From contig NC_062223.1 of the NCBI RefSeq assembly GCF_902686445.1, forward strand, positions 44,703,998 through 44,767,997: a DNA stretch of 64,000 bases. The letters run 5' to 3'. Positions 11,708-41,960 of the stretch are shown here, one piece after another. Under the pieces are notes generated by a model. It saw only the letters and a program-made list of their open reading frames with translations. It made no database searches and was not told the DNA's origin. The stretch's first letter is position 1; each line of letters opens with the position of its first letter. The DNA is from Sciurus carolinensis. Its lineage: Eukaryota; Chordata; Mammalia; Rodentia; Sciuridae. The position numbers were made by a program, and so were the translations under genes.

Positions 11708-11852
11708 GGGGGGCTGGGGTTGCAAGTCAATGGTAGAGCACCTGCCTAGCATGTGTGAGGCACTAGGTTTAATCCTCAGCTCCACATAAAAATAAATAAA
11801 ATAAAGGTATTGTGTCCATCCCACTAAAAATATATTAAAAAAAAAAAAAAGA
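11708..11852 (+). mobile_element. ID SINE
   Basis: ggggctggggttgcaagtca head, attgtgtccatcccacta 3' part and A tail. Confidence 0.87.
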
Positions 11853-11928
11853 AATGCCTTTACTTAACAGCACTATACCATCTGACCAATAACTTAGTTT
11901 TTGACACGTAAGGTTATAAAAAAAAAAT

Positions 11929-12029
11929 TTATTAAGTACAGTTTCATATAGAAATCTCAAGTTTACAAATGTGATTGGATCTTTAAGATACAAAATTTAT
12001 TCTTAAAATACGTAACATATACTAGAAAC
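11929..12029 (-). terminator. DEPDC7: DEPDC7 3' UTR and polyadenylation signals
   Basis: On the gene strand an AATAAA lies at 12001-11996, only 28 bases after the stop codon, and a second at about 11934-11929 in an A/T-rich run. If the first is used the 3' UTR is only about 45-60 bases. Which site is used cannot be told from sequence. Confidence 0.55.
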
Positions 12030-30188
<18,159 letters not shown>

Positions 30189-30439
30189 GACCCTGGCTTC
30201 CCGGACGCCACCTCGGAGACCGCTGCCACTCCGCGAACTGGGCGCCCGCGCAATGTGCCGCCAGTTAACTGGACGGGGCGGGGCTCCATCAGGCCCCGCC
30301 CCCGTCCGGTCACGTGCCTCCCGGAGGGCGTATAACCTGCGGCTACAGCGCACAGGACTCCTCCGGCCAGCCACGAGGAGAGCGGTGGCCAGGTAAAGGG
30401 TCTTCCTGGGGGGGGTCCTTGCGAATCCGCGCCGGCCCT

Positions 30440-30660
30440 GAGCTGGGGCTCAGACTAGCTGGATTCAAGCACACTGCACGGTGCCTTGCCTCTGGGATCC
30501 AGCAAGAGCTTAACTGCCCTGTGCCTCAGTGCCCTCACCTGGGACGCGGGAGTAGTAATTAGTACCCGCTTCACCGAGCTTTTTATGAGGTTTACACGAA
30601 CCAATCCACGTTCAGCATTTAGTAATTGGGCCTGGAATATGAATGCTTAAGATTACGTCA
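30440..30660 (+). mobile_element. MIR SINE beside the DEPDC7 CpG island
   Basis: ctagctggattcaagcacac, ctgtgcctcagtgccctcac and gaggtttacacgaaccaatc match MIR. It has unusually high GC content because it borders the island. Confidence 0.65.
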
Positions 30661-31977
30661 TGGTAATAAATGCATTGAGTTTTTCATGCATCCCTGCCTG
30701 TTAAGAACAAATAATTCCTTACCTGGCTCAGGAGAGCAATGTCTAGAGGTCACAGGAGGGCAGCAACTAAAGACCGTGTGGCTGGCTGACAAAGAAATCT
30801 GTTGATTCCAAAGTAACTGGGTCAGGTGAATAAGGACGGAGTTTGCTGTAGAAGAGGAGGAAGGGTTAGAGGGAAGGCAAGAAAGTAGAAGGAAAGCACC
30901 TGAGTTACTTGGGAAGTGAAGGCCGGAAATCCAGGGGTTCCGTGCTGAAAAGATGTCCTAAAAGACCAATAACCCAACTGCCAGATCCTTGCCTTTGTTT
31001 GTTTGTTGTTGTTTTAAGTTTGGGGATTTTGCAGTGATTTTCAACGTTTGGTACTTGTATTAGGAGGAGGATGCTTGTGTGGTCTGGGTATAAATTAGAA
31101 TGGTATTTAAATGGAAGTTTATTACTTATTAGAAAAATGTCCTACATGTGCTTGTTTCAGAGAATACATAGCTGTGACCTTAGAGACCTAGGTTTAGTGG
31201 GTGGGACATGAGGGATAATTACTACTCCTAAATCTTAGATAAAGGTTGCCAACTCCACTGGCACCTTTTAATGTGCTCTCCCACTGGTGGTGGAAGTAAA
31301 ACCCGTTCTCATTTCTGTTCAGGGAATTTTCTTTGTAATGTCTCCTTTACTGCTCACAGAAAAGATTCAACTCAGGACAAATTTCAGTTTCCCGGTACAC
31401 CACTTAACTTTAGTCTGTCCCATACTGCATAACTAAATGAATACTGTGTGGTTGTACTACTTGGGAGGGAAAAAAAAAAACTGGCCCTGTTGTGGAAAAC
31501 AAATCTGGTCTTTTGAAAAAGGCAGGTGACCTCAGTGACCATTTTGATACTTTATGTAACATTTCAAAGAATTTTCCATCAGCTTGTACTATCCTGGCCT
31601 ACTCCTCTGGAATGCTAGGATTGTCTTCTTTGCCTATGTTGAATGCAACCTGGTGGACTGACCCCTTTCCTACCTTCACTGCCTTTTTGTTTTTTTTTAA
31701 TCTAGCGTTACCTTGATACATTCCCTATCATTTATGACACTTATCAAATGCATTACTATTCGGTCCCCAGTCATATTGTAACTTTCTGATTATTTCAGCA
31801 CAAACACATCTTGAGTAACTAACAAAATTTAAATATTGTCTAGGTCGGGGAGCACACTTGAACCTCTGAGATTTCTTTTAGCATCTATCTGTGTAGTAGT
31901 AGGCATATTGTGGATGCTTTTGCTTATTGTCTTCATTGAAATCCTGAACTTTAAAAAAAAAAAAAAATCACCTTCAG

Positions 31978-32070
31978 GCAGGGGGTGTAGCTCAGTGACT
32001 GAGTGCTTGCCTCACATGTGCAAAGCCCTGTGTTCAATCCCCAACACTGTAAACACACACACACACACAT
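31978..32070 (+). mobile_element. ID SINE with a CA tail
   Basis: gggggtgtagctcagtgact through gttcaatccccaacactg, then (CA)n. Confidence 0.8.
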
Positions 32071-32267
32071 ATACCAGCTTAACACTTCTGTAGATTGAGT
32101 GTTTAGAAACCACTGAAAGTATTCCTCTCAAAACAAGTATAACAATCAGTTTATAATGTATCACAGTTTATAATGTGAAAGGAAATTTCCATCCTTTTCT
32201 GGCTAATCTGATGCACAGCTCTGTAGCTTTTGACCTTTTTTCTTTCTTCCTGTACTATAACACTATC

Positions 32268-32460
32268 CAAGCTGGGTACTGTGGCACTTGCCTGCCATCC
32301 CAGTGATTCTGGAGACTGAGGCAGGAGCATCGCAAATTCAAAATCCAGTCTCAGCAACTGAGTGAGACCCTGTCTCAAAAAAGGGCTGGTGATGTGTCTC
32401 AATGCTTAAGTGCCCCTGGGCGCAATCCTCGGTATCAAAAAACAAATATACAAAATTAAA
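32268..32460 (+). mobile_element. B1-dID SINE
   Basis: agctgggtactgtggcactt start and gcgcaatcctcggtatc end. Confidence 0.82.
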
Positions 32461-32779
32461 CAAAAAAACTACAGGCAGCATGCAACTAGGTTGTAGTTTT
32501 TGCAGTGTCTTTTTTTAAAGTCACAGACTTTAAAATTACTTTTAGTGATATTTCTCAAACAGGGGTGTCAAATCAGTTTATGTTTAGCATATGGGAAGAA
32601 TTTCACTTGATCTAAACTGGCCTAAAATCAAAATTGTCTGGATGTAGGAAACAGAACAGAAAGTTTATGATTCACTAATTTGTTCAGATACTACCCTAAA
32701 AAAGCTCACTTCTGTTTTCTAACAGTGTAAGACAGTGATAAGTAAAAAAAACAAGAAAAGAAAGAAAAAAAACTTCTGT

Positions 32780-33055
32780 TTTTTTTTTTTTTTTTTTCTT
32801 TTCTTTTCTTTTCTTTCTTTCTTTCTGTAGTTCGGGAGACCCAACCTAGCACCCTGCTCATGCTAGGCAAGTGTTCTACCACTTAGCTATACTACCAGTC
32901 CCAGAGATGTTATATTTTATTGCTTTATAATATTTTTTTTTCAGATCAAAGTTTTAAGATTGGCCAGGCTGGCCTCTAACTCTTAGGTTCAAGCTGTCCT
33001 CTTGCCTCAGCCTCCCCAGTAGCTGGGACTACAGTCACAGGCACACACCCCTGTG
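32780..33055 (-). mobile_element. ID and B1-type SINE sequence, inverted, with T/C-rich tract
   Basis: T run and (CTTTT)n at 32780-32826, ID-type text ctaggcaagtgttctaccac, then B1-type text cctcagcctccccagtagct. Confidence 0.7.
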
Positions 33056-33064
33056 TGCATCTCC

Positions 33065-33990
33065 ACCTTTTTTAAAATCCATTCTAATTATTTCGTTTCA
33101 TTGTACACAAATGGAGCACAACTTTTCATTTCTGTGGTTATACACGAAGCAGAGTCTCATTCCACCATCTTTCCAACCCCCAAATCCCCTCCCCTCCCCT
33201 CACTCCCCTCTGCCCAATCCAAAATTCCTCCATTCTTCCCTTGCCACTCCCCCCACCCCCCGCAGTTAGGAATCAGCATCCACATATCAAAGAGAACATT
33301 TGGCCTTTGGTCCTTAGGGTTTGACTTATTTCATTTAACATGATACTCTCCAAATCCATCCATTTACCCGCAAATGCCATAATTTCATTCTTTAAGGCTA
33401 AAGTAATATTCCATTGTATATATATATATACCACAGTTTCTTTATCCATTCATCTGTTGAAGGACCCCTAGGTTGGTTCTACAGTTTAGCTATTGTGAAT
33501 TGAGCTGCTATAAACCTTGATATGACTGCATCACTGTAATATGCTGATTTTAAGTCCTTTGGATATAGACTGAGAAGTGGGATAGCTGGGTCAAATGGTG
33601 GTTCCATTCTAAGTTTTCTAAGTAATGTCCACACTGCTTTCCAGAGTGGTTGCAACAATTTGCAGTCCCACCAGCAATGTATGAGTGTACCTTTTCCCCC
33701 ACATCTAGTCAATACTTAGTGTTGCTTGTATTCTTGATAATTGCCATTCTGACTAGAGGGAGATGAAATCTTAGTTTTGATTTGCATTTCTCTAATTGCT
33801 AGAGATGTTGAACATTTTTTTCATGTATTTGTTGATGGATTGTATGTCTTCTTCTGTGAAGCGTCTACTCAGTTCCTTAGCCCACTTATTGATGGGGTTA
33901 TTTTTGTTTGTTTGTTTTGGTGTTAAGTTTTTTGAGTCTTTATATATCCTAGAGATTAGTACTGTCTCTGATGTGCGTTCCACCTTTTTT
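33065..33990 (-). mobile_element. L1 3' end inserted into an older L1
   Basis: Inverted 3' UTR (C-rich at 33175-33265), then ORF2 tail. Reverse translation shows [20 protein letters not shown] and [18 protein letters not shown]. Flanking copies of a ccaccttttttt target duplication are at about 33063 and 33980. Confidence 0.85.
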
Positions 33991-35160
33991 TAAAAAAAGA
34001 CTGAACAGTATTCTATTATAGAAACATATCACATTCTTTTCACCCTGAGTATTTGAGCTGCTTCCACCTCTTGACTATTGTAAATAATGCTGCAATGCTT
34101 GTAGGTGTGCAAATATCTCTTCAAGATTCCACTTTAAGGACTGGGGGTGTACGCTCAGCAGTAGAGTAGCTTGCCTAGCATACAGGGAGCCTTGACTTTG
34201 ATCTCCACCACTGAAAAAAATTGTTTTTCATATCTGTGGATTATACCCACAGAAGTGAGATTCCTGGATCATATGGTAATTGTCTAGTTTTTTGAGGACC
34301 CGCCATACTAGTTCCACAGTGTCTTGTCATTTCACATTCCCACCGTCTTGCACAAAAGTTCCAATTTTTCTACATTCTTGCTGACACTTGTTCTTTTTCT
34401 CCTTTTTAAAAAAATTTGCCTTGCTTTAATGATTAGTGATGTTGGCCATCTTTTCACATGCTTGTTGGCCATTTGTATATCTTTTTTGGAGAAATATCTG
34501 TTTGGGTCTTTTGCCCATTTTTTAGTTGGACTATTATTTTTATTGTTGAGTTGTACCTCTTCATATATTTTGAATATTGTCTTTATCAGATTTCGTGAAT
34601 TGCAGTTTTTATTCCATTGTAGCTTTTATAATTAGAAATTATAACCCTCCCCCAGGGTTGACTTTTCACCCTGATGACTCCTTCCTGTGATGTGCAGAAG
34701 TCATTAAGTTTGGTGGAGTCCCATTTGTCTATCTTTGTTTTTGTTTGCCTGTACTTTTGGTGTCATATCAAAAAAATACAAGCACAGGATCATGAAGCTT
34801 TCCCTTGTTTTCTTCCACAAGTTTTGTATATTTTTTTCTTTTCTGTTCTTTTTTTTTAAGTTTTTTGAGAGTTTTATATTTTTAGGTCATACATTTATGT
34901 CATCAATCCATTTTGAATTATTTTTGCATATGGTATAAAGGTAAAGAACCAGCTTCCCAAACAGTGTTTAAGGGAGTCATTTGCCTACAGTGTGGTTTTA
35001 GCACACTTGTCAAAAATCATTATACCATGTACTTGAAGGTTTATTTCTGTGCTTGCTATTCCATTCCATGAGTCTCTGTGTCTGACTTTATGCCAGTACC
35101 ATATTGTCGTAATTACTATAACATTTGTTTGGAACAAATAGCAATTTTGCCAAAGTCATT
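33991..35160 (-). mobile_element. Old L1 ORF2/3' region, inverted
   Basis: Diagnostic inverted L1 text such as tggccatctgt-like, 'tttttagttggactattatt' and 'caatccattttgaattattt'. It is more diverged than the neighbour that interrupts it and is itself interrupted by an ID SINE at 34139-34215. Confidence 0.8.
34139..34217 (+). mobile_element. ID SINE in old L1
   Basis: ggactgggggtgtacgctca through atctccaccactg. Confidence 0.75.
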
Positions 35161-35284
35161 ATTTCTGCAATTTAATAGATGATTTAAGAGAAATCAATCA
35201 GGGTACTGCAATAACTTGACAGAATATTGAACTAGTATTTCTCCTTGGGTTAAGAAAAATAGACAATTTAAAATATATTTTAAA

Positions 35285-35690
35285 GCCAGGCATGGTGGTG
35301 CATGCTTATGAGCCCAGCAACTCAGAAGGCTGAGGCAGGAGGATCTCCAGTTTGAGGCTATCCAGGGCAACATGGTGAGACCCTGTCTCAAAATAAAAAA
35401 TAAAAGGGTTGGGGATATAGCTCAGTGATAGAGTGCCCTTGGGTTAAATCCCAGCACCACAGTAAAAGAGCTAGGCATGGTGGCACACACCTACAATCCC
35501 AGCAGCTCGAGAGGCTGAGGCAGGAGTATTGCAAGCTCAAAGCCAGCCTCAGCAACTTAGTGAGGCCCTAAGCAACTTATTGAGACCCTTCCTCAAAATT
35601 TAAAAAATAAATAAAAAGGGCTGGGGATGTGGCTCAGTGGTTAAGCACCCCTGGGTTCAATCCCCAGTACCCAAAAAGAGAATATATTCT
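35285..35690 (+). mobile_element. Two B1-dID SINEs in series
   Basis: Copies at 35285-35465 and 35470-35675, each with an A-rich link and ID head. Confidence 0.87.
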
Positions 35691-36274
35691 GGAGTTAGAT
35701 AGCAGTGATATTGGAAAAACTTGTAAATATACTAGAAGCAACTGAATTGTATACTTCATTTTTATTTTTTATTTATTAATAAGGCTAGTCAAATGAAGCT
35801 GTGGAAATGGAGAAGGAACAAAGAAATCTAACTGGTGTGATCATTTAGTTGTAAACACCACTGCCAGCTAAATCGTAGACATTAAAGGTGAATTTTATAG
35901 TATGAGAATGATATCTTAATAAAAAATAGTATTTTGTGAGTCTCTTGCCTTAAAAGCATGCCAATACCAATGCATAGGGGAAACTTTGAAATGTATGTGC
36001 TCAGTAAGCGGTATTTGAGAGAGAACTCTGGGATATGCTCATTGCAAAATTTTGATCACTTTTGTTTTGTTAAATAAGATTCTAATAAGAAGAGTTCGAT
36101 AATGATAAGTGTAAAATATGTCTTCAGAGATTGGTCTGTGGTCACTAGCATTTCCTGTCACAGATTATCAAACTTGCTCGACACTAGGTTCTTGTAATTT
36201 GAAAACATGTCCGTAGAACTTATCGAAATGTGTCCAACACTGAATTAAGGACCTTGAATTTTTCATTGCTAAGA

Positions 36275-36435
36275 ATGTGAGCTATGGAGTCACAAGACTT
36301 GTACTTGAAATATAGCTCTAATGTATAGCTATAGGTTAGGTATTTAATTTCTCTAGTTTCCTCATCTATTAAGTAGGCTTAACAGTAGCTACCTTAAATG
36401 AGATATTCAGTATCAAGCACTATTAAAGTGCCCAG
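36275..36435 (+). mobile_element. MIR SINE
   Basis: gctatggagtcacaagactt, tagtttcctcatctattaag and aagcactattaaagtgccca match MIR. Confidence 0.65.
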
Positions 36436-36667
36436 AAGAAAGGTTGTCCCTAATATAGAACAAATAATTTGTACTTTTTACTACTAGTTAATAATCTTTT
36501 TTGACCTATTTCATCTTAGTTTTTATTGCTGTAAATATCTCAAAAGTAGAGTACCTTGTGTATAGAGAGTGCCTGCTTAACCCATTAATCCCCAAGTTTT
36601 CAATTCTGTGAATATTTCAATGCAGTTGACACAGGTGCATTAACATAGGTTAGAAATTGAAATCTAG

Positions 36668-37018
36668 GGCTGGGGAAATAGCTCAGTTGGTAGAGTGCTT
36701 GCCTTGCAAGCACAAGGCCCTGGGTTCAATCCCCAGCACTGCAAAAAAAAAAAAAAAAAGAAATTGAAATCTAGCTGAGCAAATTGGCACACTCCTGTAA
36801 TCCCAGCAGCTTGAGAGGCTGAGGCAGGAGGATTGCAAGTTCAAAGCCAACCTCAACAATTTAGTGAGACCCTAAGCAATTTAGCGAGTCCCTGTCTCAA
36901 AAGAAAACATTAAAAGGGGCTGGGAATGTTGCTCAGTGGCCAAAGTGATTAAGGATCCCTGCGTTCCATACCCAGCCAATACAAAAATAAAAAAATAGAA
37001 AAAATTAAAAAAAGAAAA
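36668..37018 (+). mobile_element. ID SINE and B1-dID SINE sharing one target duplication
   Basis: ID at 36668-36758 (gttggtagagtgcttgcctt type) and B1-dID at 36775-37018. The 16-base agaaattgaaatctag stands before, between and after them. Confidence 0.85.
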
Positions 37019-37794
37019 AGAAATTGAAATCTAGAGCTTATATATGCTTTATATATTTTTCATATATACATGAAGTATATATTTTTTTTCAAATGCTCTA
37101 GGCACTCACCTATTACTTTTCTCAAAAGACTAAAACTCTAAAAACATTTACTCTAAAAATTACTATAAGTGTTTTATCTGTTCAATTTGTTTTTATAGGT
37201 ATTCCATATCTGAGGCAATGAGACTTAATGGGTTAATAAACTATGTAATGAATTACAAATATTCTTTTCCAGTTAGCCAAAAACTAAGTGTTTATGATGA
37301 ATTGGATTGAGGAGCTACTGTATTTATATGCCAAAAGGAAACAGTAAATTATACTCACTTAGTGAATCATCTCCTTTCTTTAACGAAGCACATACTTGTA
37401 GCAATTTGGGCATGAACATTTACAGCATGTATAAATAGGTCCATAACGTGGGGGCAGTTAGGTCGGGATTTCAAAGTTCAAAACAAGAACTTCTCATGCA
37501 ATGACGACACTGTTCTTTTCATTGAAGAACTGGATACAGTGTACTTAGTAAATCACTTTTCTGTAATCTCAATATATTTAAAAAAAATTCTAACTATGTT
37601 AATGTGTTTATTTCAACAAATTCTTAATTCCCAATGAGGGAAGGAGATACTGTTGTTCTCTGATATAAAAAATCAGACCCTATTAAGATTAATATTTATA
37701 AATATTATATGTATGTACAATAAAAATGGAACATGAAAGTAAGGACCAAGGGATGATAAAAAATAAAAGAAATATTTATTTCCTTTTTTAAAAC

Positions 37795-37920
37795 ACTTTT
37801 TTAGTTGTAGATGGACACACTAATACCTTTACTTTATTTTTATGTGGTACTGAGGATCGAACCCAGTGCCTCACACATGCCACCAAGTGCTCTGCCACTG
37901 AGCCCCAGCCCCAGCCCATG
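37795..37920 (-). mobile_element. ID SINE, inverted
   Basis: tttttagttgtagatggaca through tgagccccagccccagccc. Confidence 0.87.
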
Positions 37921-38552
37921 TATTTCCTTTTACGTTATAATAATACTACCAAAAACATTAACAAAAATTTATTTATTTTATTACATTTAAATTATATTGT
38001 TTATATTAATTTCTTATTTATAATTATTAGAATTGCCTATTGTTATCACATGAAGACATGGTGTAAAGATCCTTACACTTAAATATGGGCCATTATAGTT
38101 TTTGCATGAAACACATTTTTAAGCCATAATGACAGAGGATACAATAAGAATGGGTAGGAAGGGGACTATAGAAGGGAAAAAAAAAAAAAAAAAAACTGTA
38201 ATTTTAACTCTAAAGCTTTAAACACCCTCACCTTTGCTCCCCAGGCCTGTTTTCCTTCAGGTCTGAATTCTTAAAAGGTCCATACATTAATGCCTACATA
38301 TGTTGCTAGCTTATACAATATATTTTCTTTAGACTAATTAAATAATTTAGTCCAAGGAGAAAAAATACTGTAGAGAGCTGTGTCAGGGGTATGTGCCAGG
38401 TGTTATATATTAACTCGATAATGTCAACCTAAATATCCTGAAAAGAACCAGAATACCATAACCATCCTGTACTCCCTGATGGAAAGGATTGAGTGTGGCA
38501 GCCTGATGCCACTCCCTCCCACCCTCAGATCATCGTGTCAAAGGTTTCCTTT

Positions 38553-38682
38553 AAGGGGCTGGGGTTGTGGCTCAGTGGTGGAGCACTTGCCTAGCACGTG
38601 TGAGGCACTGGGTTCGAACCTCAGCGCCACAGAAATAAACCCATACATACATAAAGATTGTTTAAAAATATATAAATAAATG
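38553..38682 (+). mobile_element. ID SINE
   Basis: ggggctggggttgtggctca through ggttcgaacctcagcgcca. Confidence 0.88.
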
Positions 38683-39229
38683 AGATGTGAATGGATTAGT
38701 TCATAGGACAATATATCATTGAAAACAATAGAGCAATCGAACAGTAATTAATGGAGTTCAACACCCAGATGTGGTCAGTAAAAGAGAGGCAGAGAAACTT
38801 GCCTGGGCGTGGTATTCTCAGGAGCAACCACTTTTGCTTGAGAAGCCACACCAGAGGCTCCACACTGGGCGTGGAGGTGGAGAAGACTTCCCTAAAACAA
38901 TCCAGCCAGTCACTACACAAAAAAAGCAAATAATAACAAGCCTCAGAAAGTGGTAGGCACCAGGACCCAGAGTTACTATAAGCTACAGTGTAATATCTCA
39001 AATATCTAGTTTCCAACAGAAACTTTTGAAAAATGCAAAGAAACAGGATAATATGACTTACAACCCTGGGAAAAGAACCAGGCAACCTAAGTTGTCTAGG
39101 AGAGGGACTGGATGTCAGATTTATCAGAAAAAGACGTCAAAGAAGTTTTTATTATCACGTTCACAGAACTAAAGGGAGTTAAGATTGAAGAAGTGAAGGA
39201 AGATATAATGACAATGTTTCTTTTTTGTT

Positions 39230-39360
39230 AAGTTCTTTTTTTTTTTTTTAGTTGTCCGTGGACCTTAATTTATTTATTTGTATGTGGTGTGAGAATTGAA
39301 CCCAGTGCCTCACACATACCAGGCAAGCCCTCTACCACTGAGCTACAGCCCCAGCCCCAA
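39230..39360 (-). mobile_element. ID SINE, inverted, at the PSMA6 target duplication
   Basis: T run, tagttgtccgtggacctta, gtgagaattgaacccagtgc and agctacagccccagcccc. Confidence 0.87.
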
Positions 39361-39365
39361 CAATG

Positions 39366-40375
39366 TATGTTTCTTTCTTTCTTTTTTTCCCAAAAGCACT
39401 GTTTTTATTTATACAGAGTCCTAACCACTTTAGTAGTACGAGTGGGAGAGGTTCCTTTTTCAATCCAGGGCCTCCATAATGTTGATTGGTTGTTACCAAA
39501 CACATAGGCAAGCGGCATCATGGGTTTGGTGAACTAATGACAATGTCTAGTCTCTCTCTGCTGGAGCAACAAGGTGAGCATCCATCACTGCTTCCGTAAG
39601 AATCCTGCATTTAGGATTGTCAACTGTAACTACTCCAACTTCTATTTCTGAAGGTTTGAAATCAATTGATGGAACAGCAGACAGGCGTGTAATTGCAATT
39701 TCTATTGTCTGTTCAAATGTTCAAATTTCTTTTTCACTATTTTTTCAAGGAAGCTGGTTGACTCAGTTTGTTTAACTCCTGCTGCAGTGGCCTTAAACCC
39801 ACAATGGTAACCGGCAGGATCACGCCTGTACCCCGAGGGCCTTGTTCTTCACCTGTACCAACTAGGATCATACAACTGCCAAGTGGCCTCGTTTCAGCGT
39901 TCTGTGTGTAGACCTGAGAAACATCAGCAGTTCTTTGACACAGCATGTCCACAGGATTCTCACAGGCACACTCGTATTTCCAGTGAGCTGCCTCATAGTG
40001 TGCCCTTTGTACCTGGGATCTGCTGTCAGCTGTCATTCCGGTCATCACACAGTCAACGTTTTCAGTTACCTTGAACAAGTGAGTCACTGTGCCGGAATCC
40101 AGTCATTTGTCAGGTACTTTCTTCTGTGTGACAATTACTGCAGTCTTCCCCTCTGACAGCTACTGATGTAAGACCACCCTGGTTTATAGCCTTAAAAGCA
40201 TATTCTACTTGGTGAAGCCGGCCCTCTGGTGAAAAACTGGTAATGTGGCAGTCAAAACCAACACTGGAACCGCGGGACATGTTGCTGCACCCACTACTTC
40301 AAACACAGTCTCCGACCCTGCAGCTCTGGCACCAGCCGTACAAACCCCTCCGGAAGTTGCAGTGACTCACAATGT
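39366..40375 (-). pseudogene. PSMA6: Processed PSMA6 (proteasome subunit alpha-6) pseudogene
   Basis: An intronless copy of the 20S proteasome alpha-6 mRNA. The start codon equivalent is at 40280-40278 and the stop equivalent at 39549-39547. A readable part (about 40085-39740) gives [33 protein letters not shown] and [20 protein letters not shown], matching PSMA6 with several changes. Frameshifts and stops break the frame early (after the TVIVT-like region near 40130) and again near 39800. A 5' UTR is present to about 40370, and a 3' UTR with AATAAA ends in an A-rich tail at about 39366-39390. The flanks share a caatgttt..cttt target-site duplication. It was inserted into an old L1 and is not expected to make protein. 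Confidence 0.9.
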
Positions 40376-40852
40376 TTCTTTAAATACAGCACATCTGTAT
40401 TATCCTAAGGAGATCAAAGTTTAAAAAAAAAAAAAAAAAAAAAGAACCAAGTAGAAATTCTGAAAAATAAAATAACCGAAATAAAATACTCATAGGAATG
40501 AATCAGCAGCACATCTGAATGGGCAGAAGAATAAGTAAACTTGAAAATAGATCAATAGATTATGTAAGCTGAAGAACAGAGGAATGAAGAAGCCTCAGAG
40601 AAATATGAGTGCTACTAAGCACAGCAACAAACATGTAATAGAAATAGCAGAAGGAAAGGAATAGAAAAACTACTTGAAATAATGGAGAAAACTCCCTAAA
40701 TATGCTGAAAAACAACCTATACACTTAGGAAGCTCAGTGAATTACAAGTAGAATACACAAAAGAGCTTTACAAATAAACAAATCAGAGTAAAAAATGGCA
40801 AAAGTCTTAATGCAAGGAGAAAATCTTGAAAGCAGTAAGAAAAAGCAAATTG

Positions 40853-41042
40853 TTGCTGGCACACATCTATAATCCCAACGACTCTGGAGGCTGAGGCAGG
40901 AGGATCACAAATTCAAGGCCCTAGGCAATTTAGCAAGACCCAGTCTTAAAAAATAAAAAGGGCTGGGGATGCAGCTTAGTGGTTAAGCACTTTGGGTTCA
41001 ATCCCCAGTACCAAAAACAAATAAATAAATAAATAAATAAGG
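40853..41042 (+). mobile_element. B1-dID SINE in L1, partly deleted B1 part
   Basis: gttgctggcacacatctata start; lacks the usual 'cagcctcagcaacttag' segment; ends in (AAAT)n. Confidence 0.8.
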
Positions 41043-41199
41043 ATAGAACAACTAGACAGAAGAGTAAAAAGGACATAGAAGATGTGAATGCTGTAAAGCA
41101 ACTATCTTAACAGAGAGATGTGGGACACTTCATCCAATAACAGAATATATATTCTCAAGTTCACATGGATATTCTAGAGGAGAATAAAAGAAATATGAA

Positions 41200-41342
41200 T
41201 GTTGGGCTGGGGCTGGGGCTCAGTGGCAGAGCGCTAGCCTAGCACGTGTGAGGCACTAGGCTTGATCCTTAGCACTGCATACAAAAATGAGCAAATTAAA
41301 ATAAAGTCATGTTGTCCGTCTACAACTACAAAAAAAGAAAGA
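41200..41342 (+). mobile_element. ID SINE in L1
   Basis: gggctggggctggggctcag through ccgtctacaactac. Confidence 0.87.
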
Positions 41343-41633
41343 AAAGAAATCTGAATGCATTTGAAGGAACAGAAGTTATTCAAAGTAAATGTTCTCTGAC
41401 CACAGTGCAATGAAATTAGAAATCAATAGCATGCAAAAAAAAAATCCAGGAAACTCATAAATATGTGGAAATTAACACCCTCCTAAATAACCAATAGATC
41501 AAAAAGAAATTAAAAGGAAAATTAAAAATTACCAAAAATAAAAATAAAAGAACAAAGAACATGCCAAAGTTTTGGGGATATTGTGAAAGCCATGATAATG
41601 CTTTAAATGCCTATATTAAGAAAGAGCTCAGTG

Positions 41634-41785
41634 GGGCTGGGGTTGTGGCTCAGTGGTGGAGCACTTGCCTAGCACGTGTGTGGCACTGGGTTCAAACCTC
41701 AGTACCACATAAATAAATAAAGCCATTGTGTCCATCTACAACTAAAAATGTTAAAAAAAAAAAAAAGAAAGAAAGAAAAAGAAAG
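41634..41785 (+). mobile_element. ID SINE in L1
   Basis: ggggctggggttgtggctca through gtgtccatctacaactaaaa with (GAAA)n tail. Confidence 0.88.
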
Positions 41786-41884
41786 AGCTCAAATCAATAA
41801 CCTAATCTTCTACCTTAAGATACTTGAAGAAGAACAAACTAAACTTAAAAACCAGCTAAAAGAAAGAAAAAACAGAACGGATAT

Positions 41885-41960
41885 GAGTCAGCAGCGGATT
41901 GTTTGCCTAGCATGCTACAGGCCTTGGGTTGGATCCCTAGCATGGGGGTCGGAGAAGCAG
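41885..41960 (+). mobile_element. ID SINE fragment in L1
   Basis: gagtcagcagcggattgttt through ttggatccctagcatg; diverged. Confidence 0.6.

Larger units (their letters stand above)
8100..11928. other. Intergenic region TCP11L1-DEPDC7
   Basis: The gap between the TCP11L1 promoter and the DEPDC7 3' end. It holds SINEs at 8583-8790, 10858-10960, 11316-11520 and 11708-11850. The 8800-10850 stretch is unique with nothing recognised. A 14-base C run sits at 8638-8651 inside a SINE. Confidence 0.6.

Noticed and set aside
33479..33712. Minus-strand frame with a clear protein-like text (also 56983-57213)
   Set aside because: These are C-terminal pieces of L1 ORF2, truncated and broken, not host genes.
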